Notes under the pieces: generated by a model
What the model was told of the DNA's origin: nothing
Databases searched by the model: none
What the model saw: only the letters and a program-made list of their open reading frames with translations
Assembly (NCBI GenBank): GCA_034519525.1
Contig: JAXHOJ010000062.1
Coordinates: 1-64,000 of the forward strand
Source of the DNA: Gemmobacter sp034519525
Lineage (GTDB): Bacteria; Pseudomonadota; Alphaproteobacteria; Rhodobacterales; Rhodobacteraceae
Length of the DNA stretch: 64,000 nucleotides
Reading direction: 5' to 3'
In this document: positions 54,525-63,724 of the stretch, in pieces
Layout of the letters: each line of letters begins with the position of its first letter
Position numbering within the stretch: the first letter of the stretch is position 1
Made by a program: the position numbers and the translations under genes

Positions 54525-54740
54525 TCCTAACTGCAACCGCGCCGAGAACTTTTGCAACGCGGCCGAGCAAGGCAGTGCGCATGCAGACGGTCAGGGCCGA
54601 TCCGCTGGCGCCGCCGGTGGAGGTGATCTTGGCGGTGCCTCAGGCAGCGCCTTTGACGTGGCCTTTCGACGTATGACCGCCACAACAGCGCCGCCCCGGC
54701 CTGCTGAAAACCTTGTGGATCGGTGCATGTTCTAGCCGCA

Positions 54741-55646
54741 TCACCCGGGCTTTGACACCCCGGCCGCCCTTTCCCGCACCATGGCGAGGAAAGCCGTGAA
54801 CCCGGCTGAGGGGTTGCGCCGACCGGGATAATACAGGCTGAAGCCCGGCCGGGGGGGCGTCCAGTCTTCCAGCAGGCGGATCAGGCGACCGGCGGCGATA
54901 TCTTCTGCGACATCCTGTTCGATGAAGAAACCGATGCCGGATCCGTCCAGCACGGCGGCTCGGGCGATGGCGGCCTCGTCCAAAGTCAGGCGCCCCTTGG
55001 GGTCGATCTGCACCTGCTCACCCTCCCGTTCGAACTGCCAGCGCAGCAGCGCGCCGTTTGGCAAGCGACCGCGAAGGCAGGCAAGCAGCGGCAGGTCGGC
55101 CGGAGTCATTGGCCTTGGATGGGCCGCAATCCAAGCAGGTGCCGCCACAACGGCATATCGTTGCGGCCTGCCCAGAGACAGCGCGATCATGTCGCGCGGC
55201 ACAAGGCCCGCCGGGCGGATGCCCAGATCAAACCCTTCGGCCACGATATCAACCAGCCGCCCCTCGGTCACCAGATCAACCTGCATCTCGGGATAGCGGC
55301 GCAGGAAATCCAGCACCACGGGCACAATCTCGCGCCCCGCCTGAACAGAGGCGTTGATGCGCAGCAGGCCGGACGGTGTTTCGCGCTGCGACCGCGCGCT
55401 TTCCATGGCGACGCGGATTTCGGCCAGCGCCGGGGTAATCCGTTCAACAAACTCCCGCCCCGCATCGCTGAGTGACACGCTGCGGGTCGTCCGGTTGAAA
55501 AGCCGCACCCCAAGGTCAGCCTCCAGCCGCCCGATGGTATGCGACAATGCGGTGGTCGACATGCCCAGATCCAGCGCCGCCGCGCGGAACGACCCGCGCC
55601 GTGCGATGGTCAGCACCGCCTCCAGCCCCTTCAGCCCGGTATCCAT
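54741..55646 (-). CDS. LysR-family transcriptional regulator
   Basis: The 301-residue regulator has an N-terminal winged helix-turn-helix (TIARRGSFRAAALDLGMSTT then ALSHTIGRLEADLGVRLFNR) and a periplasmic-binding-protein-like effector domain from about residue 90 (LRINASVQAGREIVPVVLDF, FDLGIRPAGLVPRDMIALSL). I chose ATG 55646 (GGGA six bases upstream), which puts the helix-turn-helix at the usual distance. The open frame extends far upstream. It diverges from the NTF2-like/SDR operon across 99 bases and probably controls it. Confidence 0.9.
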   Translation of the reverse strand: MDTGLKGLEAVLTIARRGSFRAAALDLGMSTTALSHTIGRLEADLGVRLFNRTTRSVSLSDAGREFVERITPALAEIRVAMESARSQRETPSGLLRINASVQAGREIVPVVLDFLRRYPEMQVDLVTEGRLVDIVAEGFDLGIRPAGLVPRDMIALSLGRPQRYAVVAAPAWIAAHPRPMTPADLPLLACLRGRLPNGALLRWQFEREGEQVQIDPKGRLTLDEAAIARAAVLDGSGIGFFIEQDVAEDIAAGRLIRLLEDWTPPRPGFSLYYPGRRNPSAGFTAFLAMVRERAAGVSKPG

Positions 55647-55745
55647 GATTATCCCGATTCCATCATCACCAGATGCCATTTTATCCCGATTATCGGCACG
55701 TCGGTCGAGGCCTATGTTCAGGACAGCAAAAAAAGGAACTGATCC

Positions 55746-56066
55746 ATGACCCTTCCCCCGCCGATCCAGACCTATTTCACCGCCCTTGCGCCACAGGATG
55801 GCGCGGCATTTGCGGCAGCTTTCGTCCCGGATGCCGTGGTGCAGGATGAGGGCCAGGTGCATCGCGGCCCAGAACAGATCCGCGCCTGGTGGCTGGCCGC
55901 AAAGGCCAAATACCGCCACACCGCCCTTCCGCTGGACCTGAGCGAGGTCGCCGGTGGGGCGGTGGTGCGCGCACAGGTCAGCGGCGATTTTCCCGGCAGC
56001 CCGGCAGTTCTGACCTTCACCTTTGGCCTGACGGGCGATCGGATCAGCACTCTGAGGATCGGCTGA
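55746..56066 (+). CDS. SnoaL/NTF2-like small protein
   Basis: The 106-residue protein has the NTF2-like fold pattern: an N-terminal helix IQTYFTALAPQDGAAFAAAF, then VPDAVVQDEGQVHRGPEQIR with an Asp/His pocket, AWWLAAKAKY, and closing strands VRAQVSGDFPGS and LTFTFGLTGDRISTLRIG. Such proteins are isomerases, cyclases or ligand-binding partners. The reaction is not readable. ATG 55746 follows AAAGGAA. Its stop overlaps the SDR start by one base, so the two are coupled. Confidence 0.8.
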   Translation: MTLPPPIQTYFTALAPQDGAAFAAAFVPDAVVQDEGQVHRGPEQIRAWWLAAKAKYRHTALPLDLSEVAGGAVVRAQVSGDFPGSPAVLTFTFGLTGDRISTLRIG

Positions 56067-56845
56067 TGACCGGGTTTCTGACGCTGGAGGGCAAACGCGC
56101 CCTGATTACGGGGGGCACCCAAGGGGCTGGCGCGGCCACTGTGGCACTATTCCAGGCGCTTGGTGCGCAGGTGTTGACCACGGCGCGCAACCGGCCCGCA
56201 GACATGCCGGAGGTGCTGTTCGTCGACGCCGATCTGACCACGCTTGAGGGTTGCGAAACGGTGGCAGAGGCCGTGGGCAGCCAGCTGGGCGGCGTGGATA
56301 TCATCGTGCATATGCTGGGCGGCTCTTCCGCGCCGGGCGGCGGCTTTGCCGCTCTGGGCGAGGCGGAGTGGCAGGCAGAGCTGAACCTCAATCTGCTGCC
56401 CGCCGTAAGGCTGGACCGGGCGCTAGTCCCGGGGATGGTGGCGCAGGGTACGGGTGTGGTGATCCATGTCACCTCGATCCAGCATCTGCTGCCGCTGCCC
56501 GAGGCGACCACGGGCTATGCCGCAGCCAAGGCCGCGCTATCGACCTATAGCAAGAGCCTGTCCAAGGAGGTTTCGCCCAAGGGCGTGCGGGTGGTGCGGG
56601 TTTCCCCCGGATGGATCGAAACCGAAGCCTCGATCCGGCTGGCCGAACGGCTGGCACAAGAGGCGGGCACCGATGTCGAGGGCGGCAAGCGTATGATCAT
56701 GGATGCCCTGGGCGGCATTCCGATTGGCCGGCCGACGACACCGGCAGAGATCGCAAACCTGATCGCTTTTCTGGCCTCGGACCGGGCGGCGACGATCACT
56801 GGTACGGAATATGTGATCGACGGCGGAACGGTGCCGACGGCGTGA
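56066..56845 (+). CDS. Short-chain dehydrogenase/reductase
   Basis: The 259-residue SDR has the cofactor motif ALITGGTQGAGAATVALF (TGxxxGxG), VDADLTT, a VDIIVHMLGGSS strand in place of NNAG, the catalytic HVTSIQHLLPLPEATTGYAAAK (Ser, Tyr, Lys) and the ending TITGTEYVIDGGTVPTA. It probably oxidises or reduces a small alcohol or ketone with NAD(P). The substrate is unknown. Translationally coupled to the NTF2-like gene, with a LysR gene divergent upstream and a palindromic terminator downstream. Confidence 0.9.
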   Translation: MTGFLTLEGKRALITGGTQGAGAATVALFQALGAQVLTTARNRPADMPEVLFVDADLTTLEGCETVAEAVGSQLGGVDIIVHMLGGSSAPGGGFAALGEAEWQAELNLNLLPAVRLDRALVPGMVAQGTGVVIHVTSIQHLLPLPEATTGYAAAKAALSTYSKSLSKEVSPKGVRVVRVSPGWIETEASIRLAERLAQEAGTDVEGGKRMIMDALGGIPIGRPTTPAEIANLIAFLASDRAATITGTEYVIDGGTVPTA

Positions 56846-56963
56846 GACGGCGCGCCTGAACAGGGCAGCATGTTGCAGGAGCGGGGCGGGAGGGGTCGGC
56901 TGGGTGAGAGATGACACACTTCCGGCAGATCACACGCAATAGCTGTGATGCGGCCTTGCCTGC

Positions 56964-56997
56964 CAGATCTTTGCCGCAACGTTGCGGCAAAGATCTG
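56964..56997. terminator. Perfect 34-base palindrome, bidirectional terminator
   Basis: The stretch from CAGATCTTTGCCGCAAC to its reverse complement is a perfect 34-base palindrome, with an outer CCTGC pairing further out (56959, 57003). It lies between the convergent SDR and phnA genes. Confidence 0.6.
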
Positions 56998-57016
56998 CAC
57001 GGCAGGTTGCAGCCGA

Positions 57017-57316
57017 TCAGCCGCGTTTGCGGACGAATTCCGTGCGCAGGACCAGACCCTTGACTGCTTCATGGCGGCAATCAATCTCTTCATCATTCTC
57101 CGTCAGGCGGATGGATTTGATGACCGTGCCCTGTTTCAGCGTCTGATTGGTGCCCTTGACCTTCAGATCCTTGATCAAGGTGACGGAATCGCCATCGGCA
57201 AGCGGGTTTCCGGCAGCATCGACGACCTTGCGCACATCCCCTTCTGCAACCAGTTCCGATGCCGGGCGCCACTCGCCGCTGGCTTCATCGTAAACATAGT
57301 CTTCATCATCCGCCAT
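57017..57316 (-). CDS. phnA: PhnA-domain protein
   Basis: The 99-residue protein matches the C-terminal PhnA domain: YVYDEASGEWRP, NPLADGDSVTLIKDLKVKG, TLKQGTVIKSIRLTENDEEI and RHEAVKGLVLRTEFVRK. Despite the name, the Pseudomonas phosphonoacetate hydrolase of the same symbol is unrelated, and this short family has no proven phosphonate role. ATG 57316 has AGGAG upstream. The cysteine-rich N-terminal zinc ribbon of longer PhnA proteins is absent. It is convergent with the SDR gene across a strong palindrome. Confidence 0.82.
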   Translation of the reverse strand: MADDEDYVYDEASGEWRPASELVAEGDVRKVVDAAGNPLADGDSVTLIKDLKVKGTNQTLKQGTVIKSIRLTENDEEIDCRHEAVKGLVLRTEFVRKRG

Positions 57317-57480
57317 TCCGGCCACTCCTGCAAATATCCGCCCTGCATGTCATGTCACATCGCATGACACACAGGCGGGCCTGACCTTGCTGGTAGTCCT
57401 GGCCGCCGGACAAAGCAACTCTGCTCCCGAAGCCCCAAAGCCGGATACCGGGCACTCAGGCCCGGAACGGCAGGTGGCGG

Positions 57481-58887
57481 CTATTCTTCACCTTCATCCT
57501 CATCGGCCTCACCGGCGCCGCGCCCCTTGGCCCCCGTAACCACACCGAGGGATTTCAGCTTGCGGTGCAGCGCCGACCGCTCCATCCCCACGAAATTCGC
57601 GGTGCGGCTGATGTTGCCGCCAAAGCGGTTGATCTGGGTCAGCAGATATTCCTTTTCGAACAGCTCGCGCGCTTCGCGCAGCGGCAGTGTGGCCAGGGCA
57701 CCGCCGATCACCAGCCGCCCGTCTTCGCCGGCTGGCATGTCCTGATTGGGCAGTTCCTTCGCCTCGATCGGGCCGGACCCGTCGCCCAGGATCAACACCC
57801 GCTCGATGACATTGCGCAGCTGGCGCACATTGCCCGGCCATTGCATCGTCTGCAGCATCGCCTCGGCATCCGGGGTCAGCTTGCGCAGCGGCAACCCCTG
57901 CCCGCGGTGGAAGAACTGGATGAAATGCCGGGTCAGTTCGGGAATATCCTCGCGCCGCTCTTCCAGCGAGGGCACGGCAATCGGCACCACATTCAGCCGG
58001 TCGTACAGCTCCTGCCGGAAACGGCCGGCCGCGATCTCGGTTCGCAGATCGCGGGTGGTGGAGCTGATGACCCGCAGATCAACGCGCACCTTGTCTTGCC
58101 CGCCCAGACGGATGAACTGCTGTTCCACCAGAACGCGCAGGATTTTCGATTGCGTGCCCAGCGGCATGTCGGCCACTTCATCGAAGTAGACCACGCCACC
58201 ATGCGCCTGCTCCAGCAGACCAGGCTCCACCCCCCGTTCCGGGGTTTCGCGGCCAAACAGCACTTCTTCCATCCGCTCCGGTTCGATGGCAGCGGAAGAG
58301 ACCGAGATGAAGGGCGCCGAAGCGCGGCCCGAATGGGCATGAATATGCCGCGCCGCCAGTTCCTTGCCCGATCCGGCAGGCCCGGTCAGCATGACCCGGC
58401 CATTGGATTTTGTCACCTTTTCCAGCTGCAGCTTCAGCCCGCGGAACGCAGGCGAAGACCCGAGCATCTCGGACGAGGTCACATCCTTGCGGCGCAGTTC
58501 GGAATTTTCGCGCCGCAGACGCGAGGTTTCCATGGCCCGCGACACCACCACCATCAGCTGGTCGATGTTGAACGGCTTTTCAATGAAATCATAGGCCCCC
58601 TGCTTGATGGCCGCGACGGCGATTTCAATATTGCCATGCCCGGAGATGATAACCACCGGCACATCGGGATTATCGCGTTTCACGGTTTTCAGAATGTCGA
58701 TCCCGTCCATCCGGCTGTCTTTCAGCCAGATATCCAGAATCATCAGCGCAGGCTGTTCTGCATTGATTTCGGCCATGCACTCGTCCGCATTGGCCGCAAG
58801 CCGCACCTGAAAGCCTTCGTCCTGCAGAATATCCCCGATCAGTTCACGGATGTCGCGTTCGTCATCGACAATGAGAATGCTGCTCAT
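57481..58887 (-). CDS. ntrX: Nitrogen-related response regulator NtrX
   Basis: The 468-residue regulator has a receiver domain (LIVDDERDIREL, phosphorylated Asp in LMILDIWLKDS, Lys in DFIEKPF), an AAA+ domain (Walker A-like GPAGSGKELAARHIH, Walker B GGVVYFDEVADMP) and a Fis-type helix-turn-helix at the end (GGNISRTANFVGMERSALHR). The GAFTGA loop that contacts sigma-54 is replaced by sequence near FGRETPERGVEPG. Typical NtrX proteins regulate nitrogen use, respiration and envelope functions. It overlaps ntrY by four bases. Confidence 0.94.
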   Translation of the reverse strand: MSSILIVDDERDIRELIGDILQDEGFQVRLAANADECMAEINAEQPALMILDIWLKDSRMDGIDILKTVKRDNPDVPVVIISGHGNIEIAVAAIKQGAYDFIEKPFNIDQLMVVVSRAMETSRLRRENSELRRKDVTSSEMLGSSPAFRGLKLQLEKVTKSNGRVMLTGPAGSGKELAARHIHAHSGRASAPFISVSSAAIEPERMEEVLFGRETPERGVEPGLLEQAHGGVVYFDEVADMPLGTQSKILRVLVEQQFIRLGGQDKVRVDLRVISSTTRDLRTEIAAGRFRQELYDRLNVVPIAVPSLEERREDIPELTRHFIQFFHRGQGLPLRKLTPDAEAMLQTMQWPGNVRQLRNVIERVLILGDGSGPIEAKELPNQDMPAGEDGRLVIGGALATLPLREARELFEKEYLLTQINRFGGNISRTANFVGMERSALHRKLKSLGVVTGAKGRGAGEADEDEGEE

Positions 58888-61214
58888 GCTTCCCCCTGGC
58901 CACCACTGGCCGAAATTCTTGCCCTGCTGCGGGTCTGGCGCATGGTCCGCGGCAAGCGGATCTCGGCCAGGGCGCCCGCATGGGCGTTACCGTCAAACAC
59001 CGGCGCATCAGTCAGAATGAGCGATCCGCCATGTTCCTCAATGATCTTCTTCACAATCGGCAAGCCAAGGCCCGTGCCTTTTTCCCGTGTTGTCACATAG
59101 GGTTCAAACAGTCTCGCCCGATCTGGCGGCAACCCGGTGCCGTTATCCGCGATCAGGATTTCTGCCTCTGTCTCGGACTGACGCAGGGTGATGCGGATTT
59201 CGGGGCTGTAGTTTTCAGGCATGGCCTTTTCGCGCAGACCCTCGATCGCCTCACCCGCGTTTTTGACCAGATTTGTCAGCGCCTGCCCGATCATAGTGGC
59301 ATCCAGTTCCATCGTCACCGGGCAATCGGGCAGATCGGCGATGATCCGCACCCCCGGCTGGCCTGCGGCCTGCAGGGTCACCGTGTCGCGCACGATCTTT
59401 GCCAGATCCACCTCACGGCGATCCGGTTCCGGCATACGCGCGAATTTTGAAAATTCATCCACGATGCGGCGCAGATCATTGGTCTGTCGCACGATCACAT
59501 CGGCGTATTGATCCAGGTCGGCGGCCTGATCCCCCACCAGCGGGCGGAACTTGCGCTTGATCCGTTCGGCCGAAAGCTGGATCGGGGTCAGCGGGTTCTT
59601 GATCTCATGCGCGATGCGGCGGGCCACATCGCCCCAGGCCGCCATGCGCTGCGCCGAAACCAGATCCGTCACATCATCAAAGGCCACCACATAGCCTTCC
59701 AGCCGGCCCGACGTGCTGCGCCGCCCGCTCATCCGCACCAGCAGGCTTTCCATCCGGCCCTTGCGCGTCAGGCGGATCTCTTCCTGCACGGCCGCACCAC
59801 CGCCTTCGCGCAACCGCTCGAACAGGGCCGCAAATTCGGGCACAGCGGCGGCCAGCGGCACATCGGCCTGGCCATCGCTGAAATCCAGCAGCCGTTCGGC
59901 GGCGCGGTTGACGAAATCCACATGCCCTTCGGCATCCAGACCGATCACGCCCGCAGTGACCGATGACAGCACGCTGTCAAACAGCCGGCGCTGGCGTTCA
60001 GTCTGGCGGTTGGTTTCGATCAGCTCTTCCCGCTGGCCTTTCAGCTGCCGGGTCATGGTGTTGAACATCCGCCCCAGCAGCGCGATTTCATCATCGCCGG
60101 GTTCATCCAGCACCTGCACATCCAGATCGCCATCGCCCACCCGCTGCGCCGCACTCGCCAGCCGCCCGACCGGACGGCTGAGCCTTTCGGCAAACCACAG
60201 GCCAAGCCAGACGGCAGCAAGGATCAGGATCATTGCAAAACCAAGATACAGCAGGCCGAATTCGAACAGCAGCCGCCCGCGTGCCTGTTCCACCTGCTGA
60301 TACAGGCGCACGGTTTCCTTGGTTTCATCCAGCAGCCCCAGCAGCGATCCATCCACCTCGCGCGAGACATAGAGATAGCGATCCGCATAGGCATCCAGCT
60401 TGACCAGGGCGCGAAATTCGTTGTTCGCCCAATCCTGAATGATGACCACCTCGCCCGAAAGCGCCTGTGCCATCTGCTCGGCTGTGGGTTGTTCGAAATC
60501 GAAAAGATAGGATTTGTCCCCCCTTGTGCGCAGCGCCCCTGATCCGTCGGTCAGAAACGCCTCGCGCAGGCCGCGCTGCACCTGTTCCTGCGCCTGGGTC
60601 AGCAGCGGGCGGATCTGGCCATCATCCAGAAAGAAGGTCGATCTCTTGGCAACATTCAGATAGGCCGCGATCGCCTGAATGTCAGAGGTCAGGTCTTCGC
60701 GATGTTCGCCTTCATAGGCCTCTGCCGCCTCGAGTGAGGCGCCGACAACCCGCTGCACCCGATCGGAAAACCAGCCCTCCAGCCCGATGTTCACCGTCAG
60801 CACGGCAAAGACGGCAACCAGGATCGTGGGGGTCAGCGCGACCAGGGTGAACACGCCGGTCAGGCGCATATGCAGCTTGGATCCGGCAGACTGGCGCCGC
60901 CGGTCGGCCACCATCCGGGCCACCCGCGCCAGAACCAGCGCCGCCACCAGCAGCACATAGACGAAATCCGCCAGCAGAACCATGCGCAGCCGCGCCGATC
61001 CCGTGCCGCCATCCAGTGGCCCCAGCGCCAGCAGCGTGGAAACCACAAGAACCGGCCCAAGCACGACAAGGCTGAACGTCAGCGCGGTCTGAACCCGGCG
61101 CTGGCGCTGAAGGCTTGACAGACGGTCAAGCCAGATAGAATGACGCGCCGCCGCACGCACCAGCAACAACCCCCGCAGCCCGGACCTGTGGCCCGACAGA
61201 CATATCCAAGGCAT
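58884..61214 (-). CDS. ntrY: Sensor histidine kinase NtrY
   Basis: The 776-residue membrane kinase partners NtrX. It has N-terminal membrane helices (LTFSLVVLGPVLVVSTLLAL, LADFVYVLLVAALVLARVA, a third near residue 120) and a periplasmic region. A further helix (GLLYLGFAMILILAAVWLGL), HAMP, a PAS domain (SVTAGVIGLDAEGHVDFVNR) and HisKA with RRIAHEIKNPLTPIQLSAER follow. The HATPase has NLVKNAGEA, DNGTGLP and GTGLGLPIVKK. The start at ATG 61214 is plausible but could be a little further in. It lies 43 bases after ntrC. Confidence 0.94.
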   Translation of the reverse strand: MPWICLSGHRSGLRGLLLVRAAARHSIWLDRLSSLQRQRRVQTALTFSLVVLGPVLVVSTLLALGPLDGGTGSARLRMVLLADFVYVLLVAALVLARVARMVADRRRQSAGSKLHMRLTGVFTLVALTPTILVAVFAVLTVNIGLEGWFSDRVQRVVGASLEAAEAYEGEHREDLTSDIQAIAAYLNVAKRSTFFLDDGQIRPLLTQAQEQVQRGLREAFLTDGSGALRTRGDKSYLFDFEQPTAEQMAQALSGEVVIIQDWANNEFRALVKLDAYADRYLYVSREVDGSLLGLLDETKETVRLYQQVEQARGRLLFEFGLLYLGFAMILILAAVWLGLWFAERLSRPVGRLASAAQRVGDGDLDVQVLDEPGDDEIALLGRMFNTMTRQLKGQREELIETNRQTERQRRLFDSVLSSVTAGVIGLDAEGHVDFVNRAAERLLDFSDGQADVPLAAAVPEFAALFERLREGGGAAVQEEIRLTRKGRMESLLVRMSGRRSTSGRLEGYVVAFDDVTDLVSAQRMAAWGDVARRIAHEIKNPLTPIQLSAERIKRKFRPLVGDQAADLDQYADVIVRQTNDLRRIVDEFSKFARMPEPDRREVDLAKIVRDTVTLQAAGQPGVRIIADLPDCPVTMELDATMIGQALTNLVKNAGEAIEGLREKAMPENYSPEIRITLRQSETEAEILIADNGTGLPPDRARLFEPYVTTREKGTGLGLPIVKKIIEEHGGSLILTDAPVFDGNAHAGALAEIRLPRTMRQTRSRARISASGGQGEA

Positions 61215-61256
61215 GACTCGGGAACTGGCCCCAAAGACACGCCGCCTGTTGCGGTT

Positions 61257-62621
61257 TTACATCAGCTTGCGCCGCCGTGTCACGCGAATATCCAGCTCGG
61301 TGATCTTCTTGCGCAAGGTATTGCGGTTGATCCCCAGAAGATCGGCACATTTCGCCTGATTGCCGCCGGTGGCATCCAGCGCAATCTCGATCAGCGGGGC
61401 CTCGACCTCGCGCAGGATGCGGTTGTAGACACCGGCTGGCGGCAGTTGCCCGCCATGCAGATCAAAATACCGCTTCAGATGCCGCGCGACCGAGGCAGAG
61501 AGCTTGTCGCCCTCGCCCACGCCCTTCATCGGTTCGGGCAGCGGCTGGCTGCCAAGTGCGGCTTCCACCTCGGCCCGGCTGATCTCGGGTTCGGATGAGG
61601 TGACCATCAGCCGCTTCAGGGTGTTTTCCAGCTGCCGCACATTGCCCGGCCAGCTGTAGGCGCGGACCAGTTCGCGCGCCTCGGGCGACAGGCGCCGGAT
61701 GGTGCCGAAATCGCGTTCGCCCCGGGCCAGGAAATGTTCTGCCAGCAGCGGGATGTCATCCACCCGCTCGCGCAGCGAGGGGACATGCAGCGTCACGCCG
61801 CCCAGACGGTAGAACAGATCCTGACGGAACACCCCGGCTTCCATGCGGGCGGCCAGATCGCTCTGGCTGGTGGCCATGATGCGGGGCGCATTATCGCCCA
61901 GCATATCCAGCATCCGCACGATGCGCGCCTGTGCCTCGTCATCGAGATCGGCGACCTCGTCGAACACCAGCGAACCGCCGCGCGCCTTGGCCAGCAATGT
62001 GGCGGGGCCATCCACGCCCTGCAGATCGGCGGCTTGGGCCACGACAAAGGGCATGGTGCGCCGGTCAGAGAAATCATGGATCGCCCGGGCAATCAGCGAT
62101 TTCCCGGTGCCGCTTTCGCCGGTAATCAGCACCGCCAGATCGGTGTTCATCACGCGGGCAACCAGGCGATACAAAGCCTGCATCGCAGGCGTGCGCCCCA
62201 CCAGCGGCAGATCATCCCCAGCCTCGCGCGGGGCGGCCGCCGGTTTCGGGGCGCGGCGCTTCATATCCAGCGCGCGGGCCGACCGTTTCATCAGATCCGG
62301 CAGATCGAAGGGCTTGGGCAGGTAATCGAACGCCTCCGCCTCGGCGGCCTGAATGGCGGTCATGATCGTGTTCTGCGCCGAAATCACGATCACCGGCAGA
62401 CCCGGTCGCAGGGTCGAAATCCGGGGCAGCGCCTCCAGCCCGTTGCCATCGGGCATGATGACATCAGAGATCACCAGATCCCCCTTGCCTTCCTCGACCC
62501 ATCGCATGAGCGTGACCAGCGACGAAGTCGCATGGACCTTGCAGCCCGCCCGCGTCAGCGCCTGCGTCAGCACCGTGCGGATCGTGCGGTCATCATCCGC
62601 AACCAGAACCGTGCCATCCAT
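61257..62621 (-). CDS. ntrC: Nitrogen regulation protein NtrC
   Basis: The 454-residue regulator has a receiver domain (VLVADDDRTIRTVL, Asp in LVISDVIMPDGNG, Lys in DYLPKPFDLP), an AAA+ domain (GESGTGKSLIARAIHD, GGSLVFDEVADLD) and a C-terminal Fis-type DNA-binding domain (GGNQAKCADLLGINRNTLRK). The GAFTGA loop is missing between QAADLQGVDGPATLLAKARG and Walker B. This is the known state of Rhodobacter NtrC, which works with the housekeeping sigma factor. ATG 62621 overlaps the ntrB stop (TGATG). Confidence 0.95.
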   Translation of the reverse strand: MDGTVLVADDDRTIRTVLTQALTRAGCKVHATSSLVTLMRWVEEGKGDLVISDVIMPDGNGLEALPRISTLRPGLPVIVISAQNTIMTAIQAAEAEAFDYLPKPFDLPDLMKRSARALDMKRRAPKPAAAPREAGDDLPLVGRTPAMQALYRLVARVMNTDLAVLITGESGTGKSLIARAIHDFSDRRTMPFVVAQAADLQGVDGPATLLAKARGGSLVFDEVADLDDEAQARIVRMLDMLGDNAPRIMATSQSDLAARMEAGVFRQDLFYRLGGVTLHVPSLRERVDDIPLLAEHFLARGERDFGTIRRLSPEARELVRAYSWPGNVRQLENTLKRLMVTSSEPEISRAEVEAALGSQPLPEPMKGVGEGDKLSASVARHLKRYFDLHGGQLPPAGVYNRILREVEAPLIEIALDATGGNQAKCADLLGINRNTLRKKITELDIRVTRRRKLM

Positions 62622-63724
62622 CACTCAGCTTCCTTCTTCTGCAACTCCCGTGGCGCCACGGGCAGCGAAACCCGGAACACCGTGCGTCCGGGGACCGAAT
62701 CGACCGATATCCAGCCGTCGTGTTCCGTGATGATCTTCGACACCAGCGCGAGGCCCAGCCCCGTGCCGTTTTCCTTGCCCGAAACGAAGGGCTCGAAAAT
62801 GTCGCTGGCAATCCCGGGCGGCAGGCCCGGGCCGTCATCTATGATTTCCACCTGCAGCGGCAGCGCCTTGCCCGGCCCGTCCTTGCGGCGCAGCCGCAGC
62901 GACAGGTCATAGCGGGTGCGCAGCTTGATGGTGCCCGTGCCTTCGCCCGCCGCCTCGGCCGCGTTCTTGATAAGGTTCAGGAACACCTGCATCAACTGAT
63001 CAGGGTCGGCAAAGGTGGGGGGAAGCGAGGGATCATATTCCTCGACAATCTTCATGCGGGCCGCAAAGCCCACCAGCGCCGATTTGCGGGCCCGGTCCAG
63101 CGCATCGTGGATGTTGACCACCCGGCGATCCGGCGGGCGCAGGTTGCCGAACTGTTCGACCTGTTCCAGCAGCTTCACGATGCGGCGGGTTTCTTCCACG
63201 ATCAGATCGGTGAGCTCGCGATCCTCGGTCGACAGGCCCATGGACAGCAGCTGTGCCGCGCCCGAAATGCCCGCCAGCGGGTTCTTGATCTCATGCGCCA
63301 GCATTTCCGCCATGCCGATCGCGGATTTCGCCGCCGTCTTGGCGGCACCGGCCCGGTTCAGCCTGTCCGCAATCTCGCGCGGGGAGATCAGCAGCATCAG
63401 CACTTCGGGATTATCGGCCATCGGCGCGATCTGCACCGTGCATTGCACCGGAGGTTTTTCACCCGTGGTCACATCGACATCATTGATGAACAGCGCCGAT
63501 TGATTGGCGCGGGCACGGGCAAAGGCCTCGTCCATCTGGGCGTCGATGTGGATACGGTCAAACACCGGCTGGCCGCGCAGATTGCGGGCCGAGGCATTCA
63601 GGAACAGCTCTGCCGCCGGATTGGTTTCGATGATCTTGCCATCTTCCTCGATCAGCAGGGCCGGCACGGGCAGCGAGGCCCATATGACCCCCGGCACCGG
63701 ATAGGGCTGACGATATCCCCTCAT
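62621..63724 (-). CDS. ntrB: Nitrogen regulation histidine kinase NtrB
   Basis: The 367-residue cytoplasmic kinase phosphorylates NtrC under nitrogen limitation, controlled by PII. It has a PAS domain (residues about 10-120, LPVPALLIEEDGKIIETNPA), HisKA with MLAHEIKNPLAGISGAAQLL and the HATPase blocks NLIKNAAEAAGE, IIDDGPGLPPG and GTGLGLALVSKI. No membrane segment is present, as expected. ATG 63724 overlaps the dusB stop (ATGA). The dusB-ntrB-ntrC-ntrY-ntrX order is the usual alphaproteobacterial operon. Confidence 0.95.
   Translation of the reverse strand: MRGYRQPYPVPGVIWASLPVPALLIEEDGKIIETNPAAELFLNASARNLRGQPVFDRIHIDAQMDEAFARARANQSALFINDVDVTTGEKPPVQCTVQIAPMADNPEVLMLLISPREIADRLNRAGAAKTAAKSAIGMAEMLAHEIKNPLAGISGAAQLLSMGLSTEDRELTDLIVEETRRIVKLLEQVEQFGNLRPPDRRVVNIHDALDRARKSALVGFAARMKIVEEYDPSLPPTFADPDQLMQVFLNLIKNAAEAAGEGTGTIKLRTRYDLSLRLRRKDGPGKALPLQVEIIDDGPGLPPGIASDIFEPFVSGKENGTGLGLALVSKIITEHDGWISVDSVPGRTVFRVSLPVAPRELQKKEAE

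Noticed and set aside
57565..59100. Plus-strand 511-codon frame opposite ntrX
   Set aside because: It is a shadow. ntrX on the minus strand has all expected motifs.
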